Below are positions 44,218-52,833 of a DNA stretch of 64,000 nucleotides, in pieces. The position numbers were made by a program, and so were the translations under genes. The notes under the pieces are model-generated. The model was given only the letters and a program-made list of their open reading frames with translations, did no database searches and was not told where the DNA came from. How positions within the stretch are numbered: position 1 is the first letter of the stretch; every line of letters starts with the position of its first letter. Source of the stretch: Planctomycetota bacterium (GTDB lineage: Bacteria; Planctomycetota; Planctomycetia; Planctomycetales; Planctomycetaceae); contig VGZH01000007.1 of assembly GCA_016872645.1 (NCBI GenBank), positions 25,626-89,625 of the forward strand, read 5' to 3'.

Positions 44218-45891
44218 GTGGCTCAAAAACGAGGTGCCACCTTGAAGTTTCCAATCCGTTTGGGCCGCGCCGCATGGAATGTAGCGCTGGCCGCATTGCT
44301 GTTTCTGGCGACGGAGCCTGCTGAATCTCGTGGACAGTCGAGCGATAAGGCCGCTGCTCCGCCGGCGGTGTTTGGTCCTGAGAAAGGGACACTCGTGATC
44401 TGCGGCGGCGGCATTCTACCGGAATCGCTGCGCGGTAAGGTGGTGGAACTGGCTGGCGGCGAGCATGCTCGCATTGTCGTCGTCTCCACCGCGAGCCAGA
44501 CAGCAGACACCCCTGACATCGAAACGTATGTCGCTTGGTGGCGTCAGCAAAAGTTGGCGGAGATGACGATTCTGCACACACGCTCGCGAGAGGAGGCCAA
44601 CACCGAACGGTTCATCGAACCCCTGACACGAGCGACTGGCGTCTGGTTCATGGGTGGCAATCAAGCTTGGCTCATCGACACTTACTCAGGCACACGCACG
44701 GAAGCTGAGTTCCACAAGTTGCTCGAGCGAGGTGGTGTGATCGGCGGCACCTCGGCGGGAGCCGCTGTCATGTCGAAGATGATGATTCGTCGCGGCAGTC
44801 CAACTGCCGAAGTCGGGCGAGGGTTTGGGTTCCTCGACGGAGCGGTTGTCGACCAGCATTTTGTTCGTCGCATGAGACAAGACCGGTTGCTCAAGGTCGT
44901 CGAGCAGCATCCGACGCTGGTCGGCTTGGGTATCGACGAAGGGACGGCGCTGCTGGTCCAAGGTCGTCGCTTATCGGTAATTGGTGAATCCGAAGTCCGT
45001 GTTTGCTTTGCTCGAACCGAGTCACGCGAAGCGTTGGTTGAGAGCCTGCGCAGCGGTGATCAGGTTGACTTAGGTGCTCTTTGTCGTGTTGCCCTGACGC
45101 GACAACAACCACGGATGCAGAGATTGCTGGCACCGCCACAGGTCTCTGAAGGAACGCTGGTCATCGTCGGCGGAGATGCCGTCCCGAACGAAGCGACCGA
45201 GCGATTCGTCGCAGCCGCCGGTGGCACGGACGCAACGATTGCCTTGATGTCGATTGATGGCGAATCCTCAGAGACCGCCGATGCCGAATTGATGGACCGG
45301 CTGCGCAGAGTGGGGGTGAAGAGCGTACAGCGTGTCGAGGTCACCTCGCGGCAACAAGCGGACGATCCGAAACTCGCGGCCCTGCTGAAGATGACTGGCG
45401 GAATTTGGCTGTGTGGTGCGCGTCCGGATTCGTTCGTCGAATCCTGCCTGGGGACCGGTGCCGAGCAGCTCTGTCGCGACGTTCTTCGTCGCGGCGGCGT
45501 CATCGGCGGTACGGCAGCGGGAGGCATGATGCAAGGCGATTACTTGTTGAATGCCAGTCCAGTCCCAACAAAGCGGGCGCTGATGGATGGCTATGACCGA
45601 GGGTTCGGATTCTTTCCCGGAGTCGCCATCGCGCAGAACTGGCAAAAAGGGGAAACGCCTTCGGAGTTCACCCAATTCCAGCAGGAGAATCCGCAGGTTG
45701 TGGTCTTGGGCATTGAGGAATCCACCGCACTCATTGTTCATGGTCACGCGATGGAGGTCGTGGGTAAAAATCAGGTTGCGGTGCTCAACGGTGCGTCGGA
45801 CTCCGCGCCATCAAAGTCCTCCGTCTTGCAGGCGGGTGACCGCTACGACTTCAAGGGCCGAGTGCGTGTCGGCCGCAAAGAGAGCGAATAG
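44218..45891 (+). CDS. Exported tandem cyanophycinase-like (S51) protein
   Basis: Product of 557 residues with an N-terminal hydrophobic segment (RAAWNVALAALLFLA). Two homologous cyanophycinase domains follow. The first (about 55-290) has GTLVICGGGILPESL, GVWFMGGNQAWLID, GGTSAGAAVMS (nucleophile Ser179) and VDQHF (His214). The second (about 310-545) has GTLVIVGGDAVPNEA, GIWLCGARPDSFVES and GGTAAGGMM (Ala433 in place of Ser) and AQNW in place of the His motif. The second copy is therefore probably inactive. Cyanophycinases cleave beta-Asp-Arg peptides. GTG start 44218 with a GAAGGA site upstream. Confidence 0.85.
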   Translation: MAQKRGATLKFPIRLGRAAWNVALAALLFLATEPAESRGQSSDKAAAPPAVFGPEKGTLVICGGGILPESLRGKVVELAGGEHARIVVVSTASQTADTPDIETYVAWWRQQKLAEMTILHTRSREEANTERFIEPLTRATGVWFMGGNQAWLIDTYSGTRTEAEFHKLLERGGVIGGTSAGAAVMSKMMIRRGSPTAEVGRGFGFLDGAVVDQHFVRRMRQDRLLKVVEQHPTLVGLGIDEGTALLVQGRRLSVIGESEVRVCFARTESREALVESLRSGDQVDLGALCRVALTRQQPRMQRLLAPPQVSEGTLVIVGGDAVPNEATERFVAAAGGTDATIALMSIDGESSETADAELMDRLRRVGVKSVQRVEVTSRQQADDPKLAALLKMTGGIWLCGARPDSFVESCLGTGAEQLCRDVLRRGGVIGGTAAGGMMQGDYLLNASPVPTKRALMDGYDRGFGFFPGVAIAQNWQKGETPSEFTQFQQENPQVVVLGIEESTALIVHGHAMEVVGKNQVAVLNGASDSAPSKSSVLQAGDRYDFKGRVRVGRKESE

Positions 45892-45918
45892 CGCCGGCAT
45901 TGTTACACTCCGCCTGCT

Positions 45919-47622
45919 ATGACGGAGCCGCCCAATATCGCAAATCGCCTGACGACCGTGGCCGCGCGCGGGCCGGATCAGATCGCGGTCGTGCAGCCGA
46001 ACGGACGTGACTCGTCTGGCCGATACCGCTACCGAACTTGGACATTCTCGCAACTTGAACGAGAAGCGAATGCGATCGCCAACGGGCTGCTCGCCTGGGG
46101 CGTTGAACCGGGACAGCGTTTGGTGCTGATGGTTCGCCCCAGTTTCGAGTTCGTCGCTCTCACATTTGGTTTGATGCGAGCCGGCATCGTTGTCGTGCTG
46201 ATCGACCCCGGCATGGGGCGTGCAAACATCTTCCGCTGCCTCGAAGAGATCAACCCTGACGGCTTTGTGGCGATCCCAATCGTCCAGGCGATTCGAGTTT
46301 TTAAGCGTCGCCGTTTCCCGAACGCGAGATTCAACGTCACCGTCGGCGACCGGAAATGGTTTTGGGGTGGCAAGACGTACTTCGAACTGCTGGCATCCAC
46401 TGCCCACTGCCAACGTCCTGTTGCCCAATCCACCGCCGCGATCATCTTCACCAGCGGCAGCACCGGCCCGCCCAAAGGAGTCGTGTACGAACACAGCATG
46501 TTCGACGCTCAAGTCGATCTGCTCCGCGACTTTTACGGTATTCAACCAGGAGAGATTGATCTGCCCGGCTTCCCGTTGTTCGGTCTGTTCAACGCGGCGA
46601 TGGGAGTCACCACCGTCATCCCGGACATGAACCCGACGAAACCGGCACAAGTCGACCCCGTTCGCATCCTGGCTCATCTGCGAGACTGGAAGGTGACGCA
46701 GGCCTTCGGCTCGCCGGCAATCTGGAATCGCGTCGGTCGGCATTGCGAGGCGACCGGAGAGAGTTTGCCTCCCACGATCCGTCGCGTCTTGTCCGCTGGC
46801 GCGCCGGTGCCAGTCCATGTGATCGAACGGATGCGCCGAGCGTTCTCGAATCCCGATGCTGATATCCACACTCCTTACGGAGCGACCGAATCACTCCCCA
46901 TCGCGTCGATCTGTGGTCGCGAGGTGCTCGAACAGACCGCACCGAGATCACAGCAAGGAGCCGGTACCTGCGTCGGCCGCACGTTTCCCGGCATCGAGGT
47001 GAAGATCGTCGAAATCACCGACGGCCCGATCCGGTCCCTCACCGCCGCCCGTGAGCTTCCCTCTGGCCAGATTGGCGAGATCATCGTTCGCGGCCCCTCC
47101 ACGACTCGCGAGTACTTCCAGCGATCCGAAGCCACCGCTGATGCGAAGATCAGTGATGACTCGCGCACTCATCCCCCCACTCTGTCATCCTCTCACTGTT
47201 ATTGGCACCGCATGGGGGACGTCGGATACCTCGATGACGAAGGACGGCTCTGGTTCTGTGGCCGCAAGGCCCACATTGTTGAAACGATGCTCGGCCGGAT
47301 GTTCACGATTCCATGCGAGGCGATCTTCAACAATCATGTGCGCGTGTTTCGGTCGGCACTGGTCGGCGTTGGCTCGAAACCACGGCAGCGACCGGTCATC
47401 ATCGTTGAACCGGAGGCGGGACAGTTTCCCGACTCGTCGGCCGACGAACTCCGTTTCCGAACTGAGCTGTTGAATCTCGGGCGAGCCAATTCACTAACCA
47501 CTTCGATCGAGACAGTCTTGTTTCACCGCGCACTTCCTGTGGACATCCGGCACAACGTCAAGATTTTTCGAGAGAAGCTTGGTCCGTGGGCAGAGTCCGA
47601 ACTGAAACGGCAACGAGGATGA
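45919..47622 (+). CDS. AMP-dependent acyl-CoA synthetase, OleC-like
   Basis: The 567-residue ANL-superfamily ligase has the AMP-binding loop IIFTSGSTGPPKGVVYEH, the TPYGATESLP motif and the GDVGYLDDEGRLWFCGRKAH hinge. Details such as SICGREVLEQTA and the GAGTCVGRTFPGIEVKI segment resemble the fatty-acid ligase/OleC group that makes beta-lactones or acyl-CoA. OleA, OleB and OleD are not adjacent, so the pathway here is open. The canonical C-terminal Lys region is not obvious (the end reads DIRHNVKIFREKLG, where Lys may act). It starts 27 bases after the cyanophycinase-like gene and overlaps the zinc-ribbon gene. Confidence 0.9.
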   Translation: MTEPPNIANRLTTVAARGPDQIAVVQPNGRDSSGRYRYRTWTFSQLEREANAIANGLLAWGVEPGQRLVLMVRPSFEFVALTFGLMRAGIVVVLIDPGMGRANIFRCLEEINPDGFVAIPIVQAIRVFKRRRFPNARFNVTVGDRKWFWGGKTYFELLASTAHCQRPVAQSTAAIIFTSGSTGPPKGVVYEHSMFDAQVDLLRDFYGIQPGEIDLPGFPLFGLFNAAMGVTTVIPDMNPTKPAQVDPVRILAHLRDWKVTQAFGSPAIWNRVGRHCEATGESLPPTIRRVLSAGAPVPVHVIERMRRAFSNPDADIHTPYGATESLPIASICGREVLEQTAPRSQQGAGTCVGRTFPGIEVKIVEITDGPIRSLTAARELPSGQIGEIIVRGPSTTREYFQRSEATADAKISDDSRTHPPTLSSSHCYWHRMGDVGYLDDEGRLWFCGRKAHIVETMLGRMFTIPCEAIFNNHVRVFRSALVGVGSKPRQRPVIIVEPEAGQFPDSSADELRFRTELLNLGRANSLTTSIETVLFHRALPVDIRHNVKIFREKLGPWAESELKRQRG

Positions 47623-47825
47623 TTGCAGAGTACAACTCCTTCAGGTCCAGAAAGAACATCGTGGAGCAGTCACAAGCGCCCCAAACTTCTCAAGAGCCCG
47701 CGGCACCACTCAGTCGGCCCGCCTGCCCCGTGTGCGGCGGTACGCTGATAGAGATTCGGCACAAGCTGCAATGTGCTCAGTGCCACACGATTTGCGAAAC
47801 CTGCTGCGAAGGTGGCCGAGGTTGA
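47619..47825 (+). CDS. Small zinc-ribbon protein coupled to the ligase gene
   Basis: A 68-residue protein with CPVCGGTLIEIRHKLQCAQC and a following HTICETCCEGG: three Cys pairs that can hold one or two zinc ions. The N-terminal 40 residues are disordered-looking. ATG 47619 overlaps the TGA of the acyl-CoA ligase gene (ATGA), so translation is coupled. It could be a metal-binding accessory or adaptor of the ligase/DUF455 pathway; function not recognised. Confidence 0.75.
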   Translation: MIAEYNSFRSRKNIVEQSQAPQTSQEPAAPLSRPACPVCGGTLIEIRHKLQCAQCHTICETCCEGGRG

Positions 47826-47836
47826 GCGAGGCCACG

Positions 47837-48622
47837 ATGGAACTCCGCGAATTCGCCGAACGCATTCTGCTGAGCGAAAGTCTCGACGAGAAATTGGCTC
47901 GAGCGGCGCGATCGTGGAGGGACGAACGACCGGGGGAAGCGTGGCGTCCCGAGCAGCCTGCTCGGCCGCAGGAACTTCAATTTGCCGCGCGGCGAACCGC
48001 GCCGGTGATGCCGAAACCGGGTGCGTTCAAGGATGTCAAGAAGCGGGCGATCGCGCATCACATCATGGCGAATCACGAGTTGCAGGCGTTGGAAGTGATG
48101 GCCTGGGTGCTCGTCGCGTTCCCCGCCGCTCCGTCCGAATTTCGTCGCGGCCTGATTGATGTCATGGCGGACGAGCAACGGCACACGCGGCTGCATGTCG
48201 AACGAGCGGCGGCGCTTGGCCTGCGGTTCGGCGAGTTGCCGGTGAACTGCTATATCTGGCGGAAGGCTCAGCAGTTCGAGAACGTTTTAGATTATCTCGC
48301 AACCTTGCCGTTGGTCTTCGAGGGCGCCAATCTCGATCACACGCTGGAGTTCGCGACGCACTTCGAGCAAGCTGGCGACGAGCGTGGCGCGGCGATCATG
48401 CGAGCGATCCACCGCGACGAGATTCATCACGTCGCGTTTGGCCTGGAATGGCTACGCAAGCTCAAGTCGCCCGAGCAGTCCGACTGGGAAGTGTTTCAAT
48501 CGCACTTAAAGTGGCCGTTGCGTCCGCAGAAAGCTCGCGGCGATGTCTTTCAACGCGACGCTCGCCGCGAAGCAGGAATGACGGACGAATTTATCAATCA
48601 ATTGGCAGGAGCATCACAATGA
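47837..48622 (+). CDS. DUF455 ferritin-like protein
   Basis: The 261-residue alpha-helical protein of the DUF455 (COG2833) family has a four-helix ferritin-like core with metal-ligand motifs: ANHELQALE (Glu81), ADEQRHTRLH (Glu113, His116), FEGANLDHTLEF (Glu162) and RDEIHHVAFG (Glu195, His198). This supports a diiron oxygenase or oxidase. ATG 47837 is 11 bases after the zinc-ribbon stop. Its stop overlaps the sulfatase start (ATGA at 48619). The neighbours suggest a role on the ligase product, an inference. Confidence 0.85.
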   Translation: MELREFAERILLSESLDEKLARAARSWRDERPGEAWRPEQPARPQELQFAARRTAPVMPKPGAFKDVKKRAIAHHIMANHELQALEVMAWVLVAFPAAPSEFRRGLIDVMADEQRHTRLHVERAAALGLRFGELPVNCYIWRKAQQFENVLDYLATLPLVFEGANLDHTLEFATHFEQAGDERGAAIMRAIHRDEIHHVAFGLEWLRKLKSPEQSDWEVFQSHLKWPLRPQKARGDVFQRDARREAGMTDEFINQLAGASQ

Positions 48623-50004
48623 TGTCTGTAAGACACGAGTGGTTCGGCAGTTTGTTGATTGTCCTGCTTCTCACATCAGGAGCCGTTGCCGAGTCAAAAG
48701 CTCGACCGAACGTGCTGTTTCTGTTCGCGGACGACATGCGAGCGGACTCGATTGCCGCGCTGGGCAACCCGACCGTCAAGACACCGAACCTCGACACGCT
48801 TGTGAAACGAGGATTCGCGATGCGTAACGCGTACTGCCTGGGAGGCAACTCGGCGGCGGTCTGCACGCCTAGCCGCAATATGCTCCTTTCCGGCAAGGCC
48901 TTCTTCCGTTGGAAGGACTTCGCGCCGCCAAAAAAAACGAGGCCCAAAGGCGGGATCGCTCCGGGGGACGGACCAAACTTTCCGTTGTCGATGAAGGCCG
49001 CCGGTTACTTCACCTACCACCACGGCAAAAAGGGGAACACCGCTCCGCTGATTCAGGCGAAGTTCGATGTCGACAAGTATCTGGCCAACGACGAAGCCGA
49101 ACGCCGCAGCGGTGAGCCGGGCCAGGAAATCGTTGACGACGCGATCAAGTTTGTGCGTGAGCGGCCTGCCGACGCGAAGCCGTTTTTTATGTACCTCGCG
49201 TTCGGTAACCCACACGATCCGCGAGTCGCCGCGAAGAAATACCTCGACCAGTACGACCGCGACGCGATCCCGTTGCCGAAGAACTATCGGCCACAACATC
49301 CGTTCGATAACGGCGAGATGACCGTCCGCGACGAGAAGCTTTTGCCGTGGCCGCGCACGGAAGCCGACGTCCGCCGCACGTTGCACGAGTACTACGCGAC
49401 GATCACGGCCCTCGACTTTCATATCGGCCGCCTGCTGGAATCGTTGCGGCAGGCTGGGCAACTCGACAACACGATCATTCTCTTCTCGGCTGATCAAGGG
49501 ATCGCGGTCGGCAGTCACGGACTGCTCGGCAAGCAGAACTTATACGACGCGGGCATGAAGGCTCCGCTGATCTTTACAGGGCCAGGCATCCCGCATGGCG
49601 AAAGCTCAGCCCTGGTTTACCTGCTCGACATTTATCCGACGATCTGCGACTTGGTTGGCGCTACACAGCCGGAAGGAATCGACGGATTGAGCTTTGAGCC
49701 GGTTATCAGCGGCCAATCGAAAACGGCTCGCCGCGAGTTGTTCCTCAGCTATCTCGGCGTCCAACGAGCCCTCCGCGACGAGCGATGGAAGCTGATTCGC
49801 TATCCGCAGGTGAATGTCACGCAACTTTTCGATTTGCAGGCGGACTCGGACGAGAGGCACAATCTTGCCGACCAACCGGCTCATCAAGACCGAGTCCAAT
49901 TGATGCTCGCGCGACTGGCCGAAGTCCAACCGACTTGGGGTGACACCGCCCCGCTGACGGTCTCCAATCCCAAACCGGCGGCGTGGTCGCCGCCCAAACC
50001 CTAG
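48619..50004 (+). CDS. Exported type I sulfatase
   Basis: Product of 461 residues. The signal peptide is WFGSLLIVLLLTSGAVA. The sulfatase fold begins RPNVLFLFADDMRADSIAAL, with metal-binding Asp38 and Asp39, and carries CTPSR (82-86), the motif converted to formylglycine by anaerobic or aerobic maturases. Further motifs include YDAGMKAPLIFTGPGIPHGE. It probably removes sulfate from algal polysaccharides. The start overlaps the DUF455 stop by 4 bases. Confidence 0.92.
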   Translation: MMSVRHEWFGSLLIVLLLTSGAVAESKARPNVLFLFADDMRADSIAALGNPTVKTPNLDTLVKRGFAMRNAYCLGGNSAAVCTPSRNMLLSGKAFFRWKDFAPPKKTRPKGGIAPGDGPNFPLSMKAAGYFTYHHGKKGNTAPLIQAKFDVDKYLANDEAERRSGEPGQEIVDDAIKFVRERPADAKPFFMYLAFGNPHDPRVAAKKYLDQYDRDAIPLPKNYRPQHPFDNGEMTVRDEKLLPWPRTEADVRRTLHEYYATITALDFHIGRLLESLRQAGQLDNTIILFSADQGIAVGSHGLLGKQNLYDAGMKAPLIFTGPGIPHGESSALVYLLDIYPTICDLVGATQPEGIDGLSFEPVISGQSKTARRELFLSYLGVQRALRDERWKLIRYPQVNVTQLFDLQADSDERHNLADQPAHQDRVQLMLARLAEVQPTWGDTAPLTVSNPKPAAWSPPKP

Positions 50005-50028
50005 CCCGATCCAGGAAAGTTCCTTCGC

Positions 50029-50385
50029 ATGGCCGAGATTCAACGATTCGGAGTGACCCGCCGCTGGTCGGACGCTGTGGTCCACAATGGCACCGCGCAC
50101 TTCGTCGAGGTTCCCGACGACATGACGCAGGATGTCCGAGGGCAGATCGTCCAGGTGCTCAATCAGATTGACGAGCGTTTGAAACTGTTCGGCAGCAACC
50201 GGACTCGGCTGTTACAAGTATTGATCTATCTGCCGAACTTGACTGACGGCGCGGTGCTCAACCCGCTGTGGGACAATTGGGTCCCCGAGGGTCACGCCCC
50301 AGCGCGAGCCTGCGTCCAAGCCACGCTTGGACATCCGGACTGCCGAGTCGAGATGGTCATCACGGCGGCAACCGGCGGGTCATAG
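50029..50385 (+). CDS. RidA family protein
   Basis: The 118-residue trimer-forming RidA/YjgF/UK114 protein has VTRRWSDAVVHNGTAHFVEV, QIVQVLNQIDERLKLFGS, LLQVLIYLPNL and APARACVQATLGHPDCRVEM. The Arg in APARACV matches the Arg that binds imine substrates in active RidA. It hydrolyses reactive enamines or imines from PLP enzymes; a PLP enzyme in this window could be its source. Start ATG 50029 lies 24 bases after the sulfatase stop. Confidence 0.92.
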   Translation: MAEIQRFGVTRRWSDAVVHNGTAHFVEVPDDMTQDVRGQIVQVLNQIDERLKLFGSNRTRLLQVLIYLPNLTDGAVLNPLWDNWVPEGHAPARACVQATLGHPDCRVEMVITAATGGS

Positions 50386-50397
50386 AAGCTGTTGCAG

Positions 50398-50468
50398 AAC
50401 CAGCACGACGCGCCAGCGAGTGGTCAAACCACGACAGAACAATCACTCGCAGGAACGTCGTGCTGGTT
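50398..50468. terminator. Palindrome of the AGCACGAC family after ridA
   Basis: AACCAGCACGACG...CCAGCGAGTGG at the left and CACTCGC...CGTCGTGCTGGTT at the right form an imperfect hairpin. It is followed by TTGAAAC on the forward strand, giving a U-rich tail. It shares outer and inner words with the elements at 3890-3947 and 57723-57775. Confidence 0.6.
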
Positions 50469-50512
50469 TTGAAACAGTCTTCAGGTTCAGATCGTTTCTC
50501 AGGAATTTACTC

Positions 50513-51751
50513 ATGCCGCGTCGAAATCGGTTCCGTCATCAGCCTTACGTCGCGTGGGAGTCGCCGCCGATTCCCACGACGGTGTCGGCAGTGCAGGCCG
50601 GACAATTGGCGAACATCGACGTCGGTGAAACGCTGCGGCGGCTGCGTGTGCGGCATTGGTTTCTCGTGCATGGGACGTTTGTCGGCGACGATCCGTTTGG
50701 CGTGGCGGCGAAGCTCGATGAACTGACGGATTCGGTCACACCGATGCTCCGGCCGCTGGTCAAGAAGATGGCGATGGAGTCTTGGGGCCGAGTGCTGCGC
50801 GGCATCAATCAGCGGCTTGGCGATCGGATGATGGGTGAGACCGGCAGCTTTCGCGATGACTATCTCGACGATGCGCGATCGCTGTTGAAGACGGACGAGA
50901 TCAAAATCGATCGATTCGATTGGTCGAGCGGCAATGATCATCTCGCCCGCGCTGATGCGGCGGTGAGGCTGTTCAATCGACTCGCGGACTTGCCGATCGA
51001 CTCCACGACCGATCGGCTGCTGTTGTGGGGACACAGTCACGCCGGCAACGTGTTTGCGCTGCTGACGAACTTGTTGGCCAACGATCGCGAATCGATCAAT
51101 GCCTTCTTTGCCGCCGCCGGCCGCATCCGCGCTGAGCGTGCCGATTGGAAGCAAGCGGCTGAACGACTGGCCGCCGCGCCGTCGCCGCATCCGCTGGCCA
51201 AGGCTCTGTGCCTGGTGACGTTCGGAACGCCGATTCGTTACGGTTGGGATCGAGACGGATACTCAAAGCTGTTGCATATCGTGCAGCATCGTCCGGTCAG
51301 CGGACCGACCGACTGGCTGGCGAAACCGGCGCTGCCGCAATCGCTCGAGGACGTGCTCAAGGCGAAGCACGGCGACTGGGTGCAATCGTTCGGAGTCGCC
51401 GGGACCGATCTGCCCCCCGTCGACCGCGAGATGCGTGAAGCGCATCGAGCCTTGGGCGAGGTTCTCGAAGTCGGCGTGAACGAGCCGGAGATCGGACAGA
51501 ACTCGCTGCTGGAACATCTGCCGGAAGCGGCTCGCGTTCGGGTGCGGGAAAAGCTCAAGGATTTCCTGGTGCTGCTGGAACGCCTGCGTTGCGGCTCGCG
51601 CGTTCCGGCTGACGGTGACGCCGCTTGGCTGTTTGACTACGGTGCCGAAGAGACGGAGAAGCTGGGCCACGGGGTTTACACGAAACGGGCATGGCTGCCG
51701 TTTCATGCCACTCGCGTCGCCGATTGGCTGATGCGAACGATGGAGTCTTGA
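50513..51751 (+). CDS. Alpha/beta-hydrolase-like protein
   Basis: Product of 412 residues with no signal peptide. It has an oxyanion-type strand (RVRHWFLVHGTFVGDDPFG), a nucleophile elbow LLLWGHSHAGNVFAL (Ser175 in GHSHAGN) and CLVTFGTPIRYGW after it, typical of lipase-type alpha/beta hydrolases. The region between is a long helical insertion. Substrate unknown. Its stop (TGA 51749-51751) shares one base with the ATG of the transporter gene, so the two are coupled. Confidence 0.75.
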   Translation: MPRRNRFRHQPYVAWESPPIPTTVSAVQAGQLANIDVGETLRRLRVRHWFLVHGTFVGDDPFGVAAKLDELTDSVTPMLRPLVKKMAMESWGRVLRGINQRLGDRMMGETGSFRDDYLDDARSLLKTDEIKIDRFDWSSGNDHLARADAAVRLFNRLADLPIDSTTDRLLLWGHSHAGNVFALLTNLLANDRESINAFFAAAGRIRAERADWKQAAERLAAAPSPHPLAKALCLVTFGTPIRYGWDRDGYSKLLHIVQHRPVSGPTDWLAKPALPQSLEDVLKAKHGDWVQSFGVAGTDLPPVDREMREAHRALGEVLEVGVNEPEIGQNSLLEHLPEAARVRVREKLKDFLVLLERLRCGSRVPADGDAAWLFDYGAEETEKLGHGVYTKRAWLPFHATRVADWLMRTMES

Positions 51752-52698
51752 TGGCCGACGATGTTGATGCTGAAAGTAGGATCGCCACTCCTGCCTACCC
51801 GCCCGAAGAGGGGGGCAAGAGTACCCATCCGACAGTGGCTCCCTACTTGTGGATGCTCTGCGGCGCGTTCGCGTTCACGGTGATGAGCACGCTCGCGCAT
51901 CTCGTGCGCGATCGGTTTCCGTGGCAAGCCATCGCGATTGGGCGTTCGAGCGTTCCATTCGTGCTGACCGGTTTGTCAGCTCTGTTGTCGGGAGGTCAGT
52001 TGGTCGTGCTTGGCCCGCGAGCACTCTGGCTGCGCAGTCTTGCTGGCAGCACAAGTTTAGTCTGCACGTTTTACGCGCTGACTCGTTTGCCGGTCGCCGA
52101 TGCGCTGACGCTGACAAACCTCTTTCCAATCTGGGTCGCGCTGCTGTCGTGGCCGCTACTGCGACAGCGCCCCGGAGCGTTCGTCTGGTGTTGCGTGGTG
52201 AGCGCGGTCTGCGGAGTCGTCTTGATCCAACAGCCGCATTCGCCCGATGGAAATCTTGCGACGTTCACGGCGTTGATCGCCTCGTTCACCAGCGCACTGG
52301 CGATGATCGGCCTGCACAGCGTGCAAGGAGTCGACACCCGCGCAATCGTGTGGCATTTCAGCGCTGTGTCGCTGATCTTTGCGGGCCTGGCGATGGGACT
52401 GCTCGAAGGACGAATGCCGATCGAACAACAGCCCCGAACGTGGGTGAGCTGGATCGAACTCTTCGGAGTCGGAGCGTCCGCCACGATTGGACAGCTCTGC
52501 CTGACGAAAGCCTTCACGCTCGGCGTTCCCTCGCGAGTCGCTGTTGTGGGTCTCTCGCAAGTTTTCTTCGCGCTGATCTTCGAGTTGATTTTGGAGAACC
52601 GAGACTACAACAAAGCCTCGCTGCTGGGCATGTTGCTGGTCCTCGCGCCGACAGCCATTCTGTTGCTTTGCCGTCCGGAAGAAGAACCGGTCCTGTAG
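51751..52698 (+). CDS. EamA-family (DMT) transporter
   Basis: Product of 315 residues with about ten membrane helices in two EamA halves (from MLCGAFAFTVMSTLAHLV to GMLLVLAPTAILLLC). The RSLAGSTSLVCTFYALTRLPVADALTL segment is characteristic. EamA proteins export or import small metabolites. Residues about 9-27 are encoded by a palindrome (51776-51831), so the cytosolic N-terminus may have been altered by an element. It starts 1 base before the end of the hydrolase gene. Confidence 0.85.
   Translation: MADDVDAESRIATPAYPPEEGGKSTHPTVAPYLWMLCGAFAFTVMSTLAHLVRDRFPWQAIAIGRSSVPFVLTGLSALLSGGQLVVLGPRALWLRSLAGSTSLVCTFYALTRLPVADALTLTNLFPIWVALLSWPLLRQRPGAFVWCCVVSAVCGVVLIQQPHSPDGNLATFTALIASFTSALAMIGLHSVQGVDTRAIVWHFSAVSLIFAGLAMGLLEGRMPIEQQPRTWVSWIELFGVGASATIGQLCLTKAFTLGVPSRVAVVGLSQVFFALIFELILENRDYNKASLLGMLLVLAPTAILLLCRPEEEPVL
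51776..51831. repeat. Palindrome in frame at the 5' end of the EamA gene
   Basis: GTAGGATCGCCACTCCTGCC and GGCAAGAGTACCCATCCGAC form an imperfect hairpin within the coding sequence, of the GGATGGGCACTC...GAGTGCCCATCC family seen at 58706-58768 and 6114-6160. The translation TPAYPPEEGGKSTHPT is low-complexity and precedes the first helix. Confidence 0.65.
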
Positions 52699-52731
52699 AC
52701 CGGATGTCCAAGTCTGGCTATCCCATAGGGT

Positions 52732-52766
52732 GGGACCAGCGGCACATCGCCGTGCCGGCCCACCGC
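52732..52766. repeat. Palindrome at the 3' end between EamA and putA
   Basis: GGTGGGACCAGCGGCAC-ATCGCC-GTGCCGGCCCACC is an imperfect hairpin between tail-to-tail genes. It may end either transcript; no T run is obvious. Confidence 0.55.
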
Positions 52767-52833
52767 GCCGTGAACGACGCAATCAATGACCGCGACGTTG
52801 GCAGGCCGGTGCTAAAAGAGAACCGATCCTGCT

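Noticed and set aside
50327..50512. Upstream extension of the alpha/beta-hydrolase frame
   Set aside because: The extension overlaps the end of ridA and reads through a palindrome. The ATG 50513 gives a more plausible N-terminus.
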